DNA of 43,951 bases from Bdellovibrionales bacterium (lineage in GTDB: Bacteria; Bdellovibrionota; UBA1018; CAIMNF01). The notes beneath the pieces are model-generated. The model made no database searches. It was not told where the DNA came from and was given only the letters and a program-made list of their open reading frames with translations. The stretch lies in NCBI GenBank assembly GCA_947462765.1, contig CANHQK010000014.1, forward strand, positions 1 through 43,951, written 5' to 3'. How positions within the stretch are numbered: position 1 is the stretch's first letter; the number at the start of each line of letters is the position of its first letter. Shown piece by piece: positions 23,913 to 31,336 of this stretch. A program made the position numbers and the translations under genes.

Positions 23913-25070
23913 GCCAGGCTCCAGGGTTGCAGAAAACTGATCCCACTCCAGACCCTTCGACCAGGCGCTTTTCCAAGAGGAACTTCCAAAATAAAGATCG
24001 GCGAACTTCCCGAAAGTGATCCGTCCGGAAAATCGACTGAGAAGAATCGAACTGATCCGGTACAATGCTTCGTCCGAGCGCACCCGTTCTTCAGGCGGTC
24101 CGACCAATTCAATCCGAATCCCCCGAATGTCCTGCCCTTCATAGATGGCTCGCGTGACCCGTTGCCGATGTGGAAGAAAAACCAGACCCCGAAGCCCGAG
24201 GTCATTCAGCTCCCGAGCCAACAAAGCCGACTCCTCTTCTGTGATCCAGGGCGCACCGAACACACGGAAAGCCGACTCATTGGTAACTCCCCGGCCTACC
24301 GCAAGATTGAATTGTTCAAGCGCCCCGACCAATGCATACAGTTCGACCTGCTCGATATCAGGTAAAGCAGGAGAAGAAGCCCTCCACACCCGACCGAAGT
24401 CCGGATTGAAAAACTGTCGGTTCCATCCAGTCACACCCACCACATGGATCGGCAAAGTGATCCGGGACTCGGTGAGAAACAGCAAAGAAAGCTCTCCAAG
24501 GGTCATTCCGTGCCGGGTTGGGACACGATGATAGGCGATAAAATTGCCCGTAAGCGAGGCGTCCAAAACCGTCCCCTCGATCCGTTCGCCGCCAATCGGA
24601 TTCGGACGATCGAGCAAGACGACCCTCTTACCCAGGGTTGCGGCCACCTTCATGAATCCGGCAAGCGTCGAAAAGTAGGTGTAGTACCTCACTCCGACAT
24701 CCTGTAGATCCATCACGATCACATCTACGTCAAAAAGGTCTTCCGGGCGGGGTGTGCGGCCGTTTTTCTTATACAGCGAGATCACGGGAAGGCCACTCTC
24801 AGGGTCCACCCCGTCATCAATGAATCCGTCATCCATCGAACGGAGTCCATGCTCGGGGGTGAAGATCTTGACCAGGCGGTGTTTCGATCTCAACAAATCA
24901 ATCAGGTGACGACCCTCACGATCGACCGATGCGGCATGGGCAAGAACAGCCAGGCTCTTTCCCTCCAGCTCGGACCGGACACTCGGTTCGTCAATTCGAT
25001 CGATCCCGTAGTCGAGAGCAAACACAGCTGGCGTCTGGAGTAGAAAATGGAAAATCAGGCCCAGAATCAT
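23868..25070 (-). CDS. namZ: exported exo-beta-N-acetylmuramidase (NamZ/DUF1343 family)
   Basis: A 400-residue periplasmic or secreted protein of the DUF1343 family (GH171). Characterised members release MurNAc from the non-reducing end of peptidoglycan fragments. Signal peptide 1-18 (MILGLIFHFLLQTPAVFA). Family motifs: IFTPEHGLRS (Glu73), VDPESGLPVISLY, MDLQDVGVRYYTY (120-132), LLDRPNPIGG (152-161), TRHGMTLGEL and a variant of GRGT-x-x-x-PF as GRGVTNESAFRVFGAPWI. The start at 25070 overlaps the NAGPA-like gene by 4 nt (third gene of the operon); a longer in-frame extension to 25217 lacks a signal peptide. The name is given on family membership. Confidence 0.82.
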   Translation of the reverse strand: MILGLIFHFLLQTPAVFALDYGIDRIDEPSVRSELEGKSLAVLAHAASVDREGRHLIDLLRSKHRLVKIFTPEHGLRSMDDGFIDDGVDPESGLPVISLYKKNGRTPRPEDLFDVDVIVMDLQDVGVRYYTYFSTLAGFMKVAATLGKRVVLLDRPNPIGGERIEGTVLDASLTGNFIAYHRVPTRHGMTLGELSLLFLTESRITLPIHVVGVTGWNRQFFNPDFGRVWRASSPALPDIEQVELYALVGALEQFNLAVGRGVTNESAFRVFGAPWITEEESALLARELNDLGLRGLVFLPHRQRVTRAIYEGQDIRGIRIELVGPPEERVRSDEALYRISSILLSRFSGRITFGKFADLYFGSSSWKSAWSKGLEWDQFSATLEPGLTEFRLRRVPFLLY

Positions 25071-25996
25071 TTTTTCTTGGCCCTCGATTGAATCATCAAG
25101 ATGTTTCCGAGATGCCTGCAGCGGTCTGCCTGATGATAAATCCCTTTTGATGGAATCGCGAAGGCTGTGGAGCCGCCACCATCCAGATTGAGAACCGTCT
25201 TTTGCGCCAAACCGCAATCCCGCGAACCCAGGAGCTGCGCGAATTCAAACAAACTCATGCCGGTGGTCGGATTTTCTCCCCCCGCATCCAGTGTGACCAA
25301 CAAAACCTGGCTGGAAGAAGCGCTCAATCCGATCGAAGTCCGGGGACGCTTGTCTTCTTTGACCCGGTCCGAAACCACCACCTGACTGTCCGACAACAAT
25401 CGGGGATAAGCCTGTACGGCGAACTGGTATTCGCGCGCCTCTTCGGAGCTGACTACCGCTCCGTGACGATCGATGAACTGGTCACGGGACTCGAGCTTCC
25501 ACTCCCCTTTCTGGAGACTGAGAACCCCGGAAGAGGAAATCGCCTGTTCGCTCGCGTTTCTTCCCCACACCTTCCGCTCATCAACCGTGACACCCAATGT
25601 CTTGCCGTTCGGCATGATGAAAAAACTGGCATTGATCGCCCCGAGTGCTTTCACGCGGGAGTCCCCGATCAGTTTTCGGATATACCTGTCCCGGGAGGGG
25701 TCACAATCGAGATCATTTGAAGCACGGTGAAACCGCATCTCGATTTTTTCAGGATCGATTCTGAAAGCCCGTACCGTCACAGACCGCGTGGGTTCAGCCT
25801 CCCAAGTCTGGCTCTCACGATGATAAGGGGTGAAGCGGACATCGAACTTCGCCCACTCGGCTCCCTCCGCCAATGCTTGCCACTCCGGTGTAGCCACTGG
25901 CTCACATCTGAATCCCTGGGCTTTTGCCGGAACAGATGCGGCACTGGCCATCCAACCGTAAAACAGCCCGATCATCACCTTCAGTGCCACATTCAT
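25067..25996 (-). CDS. exported phosphodiester glycosidase (NAGPA domain)
   Basis: A 309-residue protein with a signal peptide at about 1-26 (ALKVMIGLFYGWMASAASV). Residues 85-305 form the domain named after N-acetylglucosamine-1-phosphodiester alpha-N-acetylglucosaminidase: ALGAINASFFIMPNGKTLGVTV, SSSQVLLVTLDAGGENPTTGMSLFEFAQLL and VLNLDGGGSTAFAI are its core motifs. Characterised relatives cleave sugar-phosphodiester bonds, for example GlcNAc-P in lysosomal tags and wall polymers. The start at 25996 has GGAGG 9 nt upstream. It overlaps the GH1 gene by 4 nt before it and the namZ-like gene by 4 nt after it. Confidence 0.85.
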   Translation of the reverse strand: MNVALKVMIGLFYGWMASAASVPAKAQGFRCEPVATPEWQALAEGAEWAKFDVRFTPYHRESQTWEAEPTRSVTVRAFRIDPEKIEMRFHRASNDLDCDPSRDRYIRKLIGDSRVKALGAINASFFIMPNGKTLGVTVDERKVWGRNASEQAISSSGVLSLQKGEWKLESRDQFIDRHGAVVSSEEAREYQFAVQAYPRLLSDSQVVVSDRVKEDKRPRTSIGLSASSSQVLLVTLDAGGENPTTGMSLFEFAQLLGSRDCGLAQKTVLNLDGGGSTAFAIPSKGIYHQADRCRHLGNILMIQSRAKKK

Positions 25997-27354
25997 TCTG
26001 GAATCCTCCCGGTTTGTTTCACCGAACGGGTCATCTTGCCAAACCAAATTGCACTTGCTCGCGGGGTCCTTTTCAAGGTTACTGGCTCAAGGGAGTAAAG
26101 CCCGAAGTTTGCGGTATACCCTTCCGCCCACTCGAAATTGTCATTCAATGTCCAGTGACAGTAACTTCGAATCGGAGCACCGTCGCGGATGTGCCGTTCC
26201 AGGACAGCTAGATGATCCCGAATGAAGGGGATTCTCTGGTTATCATCGCGATCGGCTAACCCGTTTTCAGTCAGGTGGATCTCCATTCCTGGAAACAAGG
26301 TACGGATTTCAATCAACAAGCGATCGAGCCCGACCGGGTAAACCTCCCACCCGAGCTCGGTCGTATCGGCCCCTCTCGATGTTTCCCGGCGAATGAAGGG
26401 CGCCTTGAAGAGACTGAAACGGAGTCGATCCCTCGAGTAGTAATTCAAACCGAAGAAATCCTGGGTGCCGATCGCCTCTGGAATGAACACGTTTGAGCGA
26501 GTCAGGAAGGGAACCTTCCAACGCAACTTGCCGTCGAGTGTAGCCAAGGGAATGGACCAGTTGAAGACTTCATCGAACTTCCGGGCAAGATAACGATCGA
26601 GAGGGTTCGCTCTCCTGGCCGGGTCGAAATTCCTCAAATGATGAGCGAATCCAACTTTCGGACGAAAGCCCTTCGAATCGAGGATGCGGTGAATGGTGTG
26701 GTAGGCTCTCGCATGGGCCCGAACCATATTCTGCATGGGGCGAGCAATCGATCCGAGGCTGTTTTTCCCTGGAGGGAATACATCGCTCACATAGCCACCG
26801 GCGATCACCGTCATGGGCTCATTGATGGTGACCCAGAACGGAACATCAGGGCCGAGTGTTTCAGCCACATGCGCGACATAGCCATCAAAGGCGCCGGTGA
26901 TGCCATCCCAGTCCCATCCGCCACGGTCTGCCACCCACTTTGGAAGAGTGAAGTGGTGGAGCGTCACCATCGATTCGATCCCTTCGGTGCGAAGGCGCCG
27001 GACCAGATCCCGGTAACGGATGACTTCATCCATACGGTAGTGTCCGGGAGCAGGCTCAATCTTGGCCCACTCGACCGAGAACCGGTAGAGGTCGATGCCG
27101 AGATCCTTCATGTGGGAGACATCCTCGTCCACATGGTTCCAGGAGTCGGTGGCAACCCTCGCATCGTGTCCGCTTTTGATCTTACCCGGAGTCTGTTCCC
27201 AACGATCCCAATCCGAATCGAAATTGCCGCCCTCGATCTGATGGGCGGCTGTGGCGACACAAAATCTGAAGTCAGGAGTGAATCCGAGAGCCGGAACCGG
27301 CAGAGCCCATCCCAGGGCTGCCAGGAGAATCGCAGAGATCCTGAAGTGCATCAT
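25993..27354 (-). CDS. exported glycoside hydrolase family 1 (beta-glucosidase-like)
   Basis: A retaining beta-glycosidase of 453 residues. It has the acid/base Glu179 in VTINEP, the nucleophile Glu363 in LTENG, the substrate-binding QIEGG near 39-43 and HHF at 133-135, and the TIM-barrel signature FCVATAAHQIEGG. Seen and unusual: a clear signal peptide (about 1-24, ISAILLAALGWALPVPALG), whereas most bacterial GH1 enzymes are cytoplasmic. It is the first gene of a three-gene operon with NAGPA-like and namZ-like genes. Its sugar could be glucose, galactose or a modified amino sugar; sequence alone does not decide. The start at 27354 has no Shine-Dalgarno but a promoter that ends 7 nt upstream. 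Confidence 0.88.
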   Translation of the reverse strand: MMHFRISAILLAALGWALPVPALGFTPDFRFCVATAAHQIEGGNFDSDWDRWEQTPGKIKSGHDARVATDSWNHVDEDVSHMKDLGIDLYRFSVEWAKIEPAPGHYRMDEVIRYRDLVRRLRTEGIESMVTLHHFTLPKWVADRGGWDWDGITGAFDGYVAHVAETLGPDVPFWVTINEPMTVIAGGYVSDVFPPGKNSLGSIARPMQNMVRAHARAYHTIHRILDSKGFRPKVGFAHHLRNFDPARRANPLDRYLARKFDEVFNWSIPLATLDGKLRWKVPFLTRSNVFIPEAIGTQDFFGLNYYSRDRLRFSLFKAPFIRRETSRGADTTELGWEVYPVGLDRLLIEIRTLFPGMEIHLTENGLADRDDNQRIPFIRDHLAVLERHIRDGAPIRSYCHWTLNDNFEWAEGYTANFGLYSLEPVTLKRTPRASAIWFGKMTRSVKQTGRIPE

Positions 27355-27361
27355 GGGGCGA

Positions 27362-27390
27362 ACCCTAGCAGAGCCCGCCCCTTGACGCAA
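27362..27390 (-). promoter_or_regulatory. sigma70-like promoter 7 nt before the GH1 start
   Basis: On the minus strand: TTGCGT (27390-27385), 17-nt spacer ending in TGC, TAGGGT (27367-27362), then 7 nt to the ATG. Both hexamers and the spacer length fit; a leaderless mRNA is predicted. It makes the glycan operon independent of the outer-membrane protein gene upstream. Confidence 0.55.
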
Positions 27391-27395
27391 GCCAC

Positions 27396-28049
27396 CTAGA
27401 ACCCGACGTAAGTGGCGCCAATCGTGGCCACATAGAGGTCATTTCCCGGGGTCAGGGTGATATCGGGACGGACCGTCAGACAGAAGTTCTCAGAGAGCTG
27501 AATGTCCGCATCGAGACCGATGTTCGGGTACAGTTTCCAGAGACCCCCCGCATCCCCGGTCCCGGCACCGATATCCGTTACCGACGGATTACTCCGGTAA
27601 ATGAGATTCCCCCCTCCCCGTACGGCCAAACGGAACGAATCCGTGAGGTCGTAGCCGATTTTTGCGTCGAGTGGGATGAAGAGAAAATCCGAGTTGCTCC
27701 CGCCAGAGCCACTACCCCCCAAAAAGTTGGCATCACTGGCTCCAGGATGCGAATACAGGAACCCGGTTGCGAACCCGACGTACTGATTGGTCGGGGCATC
27801 CTCCCGGATGAGAGGGTTCAAATTCCAATCGAATGCCGCCCCGAAAGCGATCCGGCTGGTGGCATCTCCCTGGTTGTCCGTGAAGGCCACAGCACCCAGT
27901 TGGGCAGAAAGTCCCCAGGATTGTTCCCTGAGTGTTTTTTCAGACCCACCTCCCTTCACCTCCATGGTGGTTTTGCCTCGACCCTGGGCCAGGGCCTCTC
28001 CAAAGCTCAAGCTCGCTAAGATCATTAAAATCATAGAACTTTTATTCAT
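27396..28049 (-). CDS. small outer-membrane beta-barrel protein
   Basis: A 217-residue protein with signal peptide 1-22 (SSMILMILASLSFGEALA). The mature part alternates polar and hydrophobic residues in beta-strand pattern and ends in an aromatic residue (GATYVGF), as outer membrane barrels do. Stretches such as LFIPLDAKIGYDLTDSFRLAVRGGGN and VRPDITLTPGNDLYVATIGATY resemble OmpW/OmpA-like barrels. Function unknown. The start at 28049 follows a Shine-Dalgarno-like AAAGGAA. It lies 41 nt upstream of the GH1 gene on the same strand, so it may be the outer-membrane partner of the glycan operon (inference). Confidence 0.65.
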   Translation of the reverse strand: MNKSSMILMILASLSFGEALAQGRGKTTMEVKGGGSEKTLREQSWGLSAQLGAVAFTDNQGDATSRIAFGAAFDWNLNPLIREDAPTNQYVGFATGFLYSHPGASDANFLGGSGSGGSNSDFLFIPLDAKIGYDLTDSFRLAVRGGGNLIYRSNPSVTDIGAGTGDAGGLWKLYPNIGLDADIQLSENFCLTVRPDITLTPGNDLYVATIGATYVGF

Positions 28050-28179
28050 GGTTCCTTTTCCTTCCTCTGAACTTGAACGAATCAAATTCAAGGGAGGGCG
28101 GAGCAATTGGGGTGCCACTCGTTTTTTCACTCAGGTTTTTCCTGACTATTCCGATCAGCTATCAGCAGACGGAGGCCCT

Positions 28180-28434
28180 ATGAATCGCGAAGACCATATC
28201 GACAACTTGAAAAAACAATACGCGGACGGAATCTTTGAAGCCTATCTAGAATGCGAACATGAGAGCGGCACCGTAGACACCCCTGAGCTCAAGGCCAGGC
28301 TCGAACGCTTGAGCAAGGCGGCAGCTGTAGAAGGAGTCCACCCGGCCGAGTTCCATGAACTGGTGTTCGGAGTCCTGCCACACGATATCGTAGTTTCTCT
28401 TTATCCCGAGGAATTCGGGAAACCCGCCGCCTGA
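28180..28434 (+). CDS. small cytoplasmic protein, unknown
   Basis: An 84-residue acidic, mostly helical protein with no signal peptide and no membrane segment. The start at 28180 follows GGAGG (28171-28175) at 4 nt, a strong ribosome binding site; the frame extends further upstream but not convincingly. I do not recognise a family. The VHPAEFHELVFGVLPHDIVVSLYPEEFG stretch at the C-terminus is compact and may be a small folded unit. It faces the cNMP-binding gene, 9 nt away. Confidence 0.6.
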   Translation: MNREDHIDNLKKQYADGIFEAYLECEHESGTVDTPELKARLERLSKAAAVEGVHPAEFHELVFGVLPHDIVVSLYPEEFGKPAA

Positions 28435-28443
28435 AGGGGCGAA

Positions 28444-29178
28444 TCACTTCCCTTTCAAACGTTTGGCCAATGTTGAGAAAAGGGTCTTGGCCCATGACGG
28501 TCTTTGGTAGATGACCTTCTCAAACACAGCAGGCTGGATCTCGACCAATTCCGAATCCACAACCGCCGATACGGTGGCCATTCGTGCTTCTTCATTGAAA
28601 TAAGCCATCTCGCCGACAAACTCCCCTTCACCGATCTCCCCCAGCAGCCGGGGAGCACCGGTTCCGTCCCGACGGGTCGCACGGAGCAAGCCCTTTTTGA
28701 CAATGTAAATCTGTTTGGAGGTGTCCCCCTCCTGAATCAGAATATCCCCGGCCTTCAGGTTTCGAACTGCGTACTGCTGGGCCTCGGACTTGAATGCATG
28801 CTCGACCTTGCCCAAAACCTGTGTCCATTCCTCAAGGGTGGAAAGTTGATCCACAAACAACAATCGTCCGAGTGTGACTCCGTCCCGCTCCCGATCGGTA
28901 CGGGCCTGACCGCCCATTGCAATCACCACCATTTTCGACGCCTCATCGGAGAAAATGGTGTCGAGAATCTGCCCTACGCGCCCTTTTCCCAACTCATAAT
29001 CCGTGACCAGGAGCTGAGGCGGAGCATTCTTGATTTTGATCAGAGCTTCCATGTAATCAGAGGCCGTGTAAATGACCGCCTCCGGCATCCTTTCCTGGAT
29101 CCAACCTCTCAGACGCTTCTTCTTGGACTCGTCCGCGCTGGCAAGCAGGAAAAACTTTTTTCCCTCAGTTTTGACCAT
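28444..29178 (-). CDS. receiver-like plus cyclic-nucleotide-binding protein
   Basis: A 244-residue cytoplasmic protein in two parts. Residues 8-125 look like a response-regulator receiver: an acidic pair in SADESKK, LLVTDYEL with the phospho-acceptor-like Asp near 60, and a final helix. Residues 135-240 are a cNMP-binding beta-roll (NLKAGDILIQEGDTSKQIYIVKKG, GEFVGEMAYFNEEARMATVSA). There is no DNA-binding domain, so it is not a classic Crp regulator; it may sense a nucleotide and control a partner. The GEMAYFNEEARMATV stretch lacks the canonical Arg of the cAMP phosphate loop in the usual register, so the ligand is uncertain. Confidence 0.75.
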   Translation of the reverse strand: MVKTEGKKFFLLASADESKKKRLRGWIQERMPEAVIYTASDYMEALIKIKNAPPQLLVTDYELGKGRVGQILDTIFSDEASKMVVIAMGGQARTDRERDGVTLGRLLFVDQLSTLEEWTQVLGKVEHAFKSEAQQYAVRNLKAGDILIQEGDTSKQIYIVKKGLLRATRRDGTGAPRLLGEIGEGEFVGEMAYFNEEARMATVSAVVDSELVEIQPAVFEKVIYQRPSWAKTLFSTLAKRLKGK

Positions 29179-29188
29179 AGACGAAATC

Positions 29189-29194
29189 AGTTTA
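29189..29194 (-). promoter_or_regulatory. -10-like TAAACT 10 nt before the cNMP gene
   Basis: On the minus strand, GTGACA and an 18-nt spacer precede TAAACT, then 10 nt to ATG 29178. No Shine-Dalgarno. Weaker than the other candidates because the distance is longer. Confidence 0.4.
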
Positions 29195-29250
29195 GCCGAG
29201 AGTCCGACCGAATGTCACAACTTTTCCTCCATTTTTTACACAAACCGTGA

Positions 29251-29256
29251 TAAAGT
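29251..29256 (+). promoter_or_regulatory. extended -10 box 8 nt before a secreted protein gene
   Basis: TG-A-TAAAGT with TAAAGT at 29251-29256, 8 nt before ATG 29265. The gap (TCGCCCCC) has no Shine-Dalgarno. Leaderless candidate. Confidence 0.45.
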
Positions 29257-29264
29257 TCGCCCCC

Positions 29265-29654
29265 ATGAAGTCACTCTTATCGACCCTTCCACTACTGGCT
29301 CTTTGCCTGACTTTTTCTGCATCCGTGCAAGCCCATGACAACGCCCGAACCGGGATCGAGTGCAAATATCGGGACGGTTGGTACATTCAACACCTGATCG
29401 AGATCAATTGTTTGGAGACGGGGTGCGCCTACCGGATCGGGACCCGACAGGCCACAGTCGAGAGCGGTCAAGTGAGCCGCGTGAACCGCTCCGATTCTCA
29501 AGACAGTCTGAACGAGTTTGAGATCCAATTTGAAACCGGGACCGCCATTCGGGTGAAACATACCGTTGGAAAGCGCTACGAAGGGATCCTCGACTTCGGC
29601 TCCGGTAACTCCGGTTACCATGAGCAGATCCGCTGCAAAGTCGAATCACGCTGA
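29265..29654 (+). CDS. small secreted protein, unknown
   Basis: A 129-residue protein with signal peptide about 1-23 (LLSTLPLLALCLTFSASVQA). The mature part is about 106 residues with four Cys, likely two disulfides, and beta-rich character (EFEIQFETGTAIRVKHTV). I do not recognise a family. Start at ATG 29265. No terminator is seen after its stop. Confidence 0.62.
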   Translation: MKSLLSTLPLLALCLTFSASVQAHDNARTGIECKYRDGWYIQHLIEINCLETGCAYRIGTRQATVESGQVSRVNRSDSQDSLNEFEIQFETGTAIRVKHTVGKRYEGILDFGSGNSGYHEQIRCKVESR

Positions 29655-29740
29655 ACGCCCTGACACACCGCCGATGTAAATTCTCCAGCGGCATTCCGAC
29701 ACCGTTCCCTCTATACCGCTACTTAAGTCCACGCGGGCCC

Positions 29741-29754
29741 GGCATGATTCTGGC
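29741..29754 (+). promoter_or_regulatory. candidate sigma54-type promoter (GG-N10-GC)
   Basis: CGGCATG-N4-TGGCAT keeps the invariant GG at 29741-29742 and GC at 29753-29754 with exactly 10 nt between. It matches 5 of 7 at the -24 element and 4 of 5 at the -12 element of the known consensus. +1 would fall near 29766, before the hairpin at 29771. The element is short and could be chance. Confidence 0.3.
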
Positions 29755-29770
29755 ATTTCTTCCGATCAGT

Positions 29771-29789
29771 GGCGCGAAGGATTCGCGCC
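29771..29789 (+). promoter_or_regulatory. perfect 8-bp hairpin in the leader of the small QLSLF gene
   Basis: GGCGCGAA-GGA-TTCGCGCC, perfectly paired arms with a 3-nt loop, 12 nt before the AGGAGGT ribosome binding site. There is no T-tract after it, so it is not a terminator. It may be an mRNA structure or a dyad operator. Confidence 0.6.
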
Positions 29790-29812
29790 GGATTCCAACA
29801 CAGGAGGTGTAC

Positions 29813-30022
29813 ATGCGCTCGAAGAAACACAATGAGGCCCGTCAGCTCTCTCTTTTCGAACCCGAACAGGAAAGCTTCCAGGAGCCGGAGTTTCATCCGG
29901 AAAAGCCCACTGTTCTTGAGTTCGTCCGTGCACGCTTCGAGAACGGCCCGGAAATGAAACCGGAGGAATACCGCCGCTGGATCCGGATCCTCATCCAGCA
30001 CTCACTCAAACGCATGGACTGA
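29813..30022 (+). CDS. small protein with a sliding-clamp binding motif (QLSLF)
   Basis: A 69-residue, highly charged protein with no signal peptide and no membrane segment. Residues 11-15 are QLSLF, which is the consensus beta-clamp binding pentapeptide (QL[SD]LF) used by polymerases, MutS and other DnaN partners. The motif lies in a basic, probably disordered N-terminus (MRSKKHNEAR). The rest (about 30-69) is helical with a WIRILIQHSL end. The start is certain: AGGAGGT (29802-29808) at ideal distance. Its upstream leader holds a perfect hairpin. No family is recognised; a DNA-replication or repair regulator is a reasonable guess, but unproven. Confidence 0.75.
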   Translation: MRSKKHNEARQLSLFEPEQESFQEPEFHPEKPTVLEFVRARFENGPEMKPEEYRRWIRILIQHSLKRMD

Positions 30023-30032
30023 GTGTTGCCAC

Positions 30033-31334
30033 TCAAGCCTGGTACCGGACCCGGCTCAACAGGAACCTTTTGGTCTGGAGCACGAAGTCGAGCTTCACAG
30101 AAAGCGATTTCAGCTCACCATCCGAGCTGATCACCTGATTTCCCTGACTGATCACGCGCTGAGCATGCAATTGCACCTCCGCCGTATACCCGCTCCCTCC
30201 AGGATCGACCTGAGAGATCGAAACATCCCGGCATCCGAGATTGCGGAAATGCAGAGTTCCATCCTGACCGCCGAATAGACGGTGATCGGAGCGGATCTGT
30301 GCGAGAAGTTCGGCTGTCGAGTCAGACTCCATCCATTCACCTGATCCCTTTTCAACCGAGGAAAAATAAGCCAGTGCGATGTGGCGGGCGAAGTGGAGCA
30401 TCTTTTTTTCCTGCCAAAGAGGATTTCCCGCCCCGAGACGGGTAATCGAATCGCTCACTTGATTGGACCGGATCCGGTGGAGCACTCCGACCCATCCCTC
30501 CTCCAAACCATCATCCCACGAATCCTGGCAAAGCTTGCTCGAGTCGCGGGCAGCCTCGATCTCACGGAGAACCCACCTCCCCTCCATCCACTGGAAGGTC
30601 CAGCATTCATCGATCGGACGCCGGACCACATCTCCGTCAATGAATCGGCCCGTCTGCTCACGCAAAAACTGGGTCATGGCCGACCCCCGAATGAGTGCGG
30701 TGAATTCGATGTGAGACTCGGACGGCGAATGGATGAAATGCACAATACTCACCCCTTCCAGAACCAAGTCGAACCGCTTCTGAATCTCACCCGAACGTTT
30801 GAGGCTCTCCCAACGAAAAATGAGATCCCGGGCAAGGTATGAGATCACCCGTTCCCGAATCGGCGAGAGATCTCTCGAAGTCCGGCACTGCTCCATCTTC
30901 AGGAAGAGATCACGGGCGAATTCCTTGAGCAACTGGACCCGCATTTTGGAATCCCGGAGTCCGATCTCACCCAGTCGGGCCTCGACCTGAACTCCCATCT
31001 CGATGTCCTTACGGGTCGGGAGTCGCTCCATCTTCATGCCGAGCTGAACCCCCCGAAGCATCAAAAAAGTCATGGCAAACAACACACCCACGATGAGCAA
31101 ATCACGGTTCCGGCGCTCATTGCATTCCAATGATTCATTTGAATACCTCGGGAACTTACCGCATCCATAACGTGCCGAGAACTGTGCCTTGAAACTCTTC
31201 GGATCCGGGGTGGGCCATTCCTCCTGCGCATGGACCTCAATCAGAGAAAAGGATGAAAGCAATAAACAAAAAAACACCGGCCCCCAGAAAGGTCTGGAGG
31301 CCGGTGCTCTTTCCTGTTCGGAAAAACAGATCAT
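30033..31334 (-). CDS. exported Tim44-like domain protein
   Basis: A 433-residue protein with an N-terminal signal or membrane region (FFCLLLSSFSLIEVHA, about 21-36), a second hydrophobic segment (LLIVGVLFAMTFLMLRG, about 77-93), then Tim44-like domains at about 150-265 and more loosely 285-425. The stretch ECWTFQWMEGRWVLREIE is the typical end of a Tim44-like domain. Such bacterial proteins are membrane-bound with unknown role. The annotated ATG at 31334 follows the YceI stop as TGAGCATG. The first 20 codons are also the DNA of the YceI terminator hairpin, and an in-frame GTG at 31277 sits at the 3' arm of that hairpin. The true start is therefore open (433 or 414 residues). Confidence 0.72.
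   Translation of the reverse strand: MICFSEQERAPASRPFWGPVFFCLLLSSFSLIEVHAQEEWPTPDPKSFKAQFSARYGCGKFPRYSNESLECNERRNRDLLIVGVLFAMTFLMLRGVQLGMKMERLPTRKDIEMGVQVEARLGEIGLRDSKMRVQLLKEFARDLFLKMEQCRTSRDLSPIRERVISYLARDLIFRWESLKRSGEIQKRFDLVLEGVSIVHFIHSPSESHIEFTALIRGSAMTQFLREQTGRFIDGDVVRRPIDECWTFQWMEGRWVLREIEAARDSSKLCQDSWDDGLEEGWVGVLHRIRSNQVSDSITRLGAGNPLWQEKKMLHFARHIALAYFSSVEKGSGEWMESDSTAELLAQIRSDHRLFGGQDGTLHFRNLGCRDVSISQVDPGGSGYTAEVQLHAQRVISQGNQVISSDGELKSLSVKLDFVLQTKRFLLSRVRYQA
31268..31306 (-). terminator. very strong intrinsic terminator of yceI inside the Tim44-like gene
   Basis: On the minus strand the arms CACCGGCC (31306-31299) and GGCCGGTG (31282-31275) pair. Inside them a U-G wobble joins to a 5-bp stem CCAGA/TCTGG with tetraloop CCTT: in all about 14 pairs. 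A T7 tract follows at 31274-31268. The hairpin falls in the first codons of the next gene. Confidence 0.85.
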
Positions 31335-31336
31335 GC

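Noticed and set aside
26638-27399. Plus-strand frame of 253 codons opposite the GH1 gene
   Set aside because: Antisense to the conserved catalytic region; no start signal.
28504-29250. Plus-strand frame of 248 codons opposite the cNMP-binding gene
   Set aside because: Shadow; no signal, no motif, no ribosome binding site, and the opposite strand has clear domain motifs.
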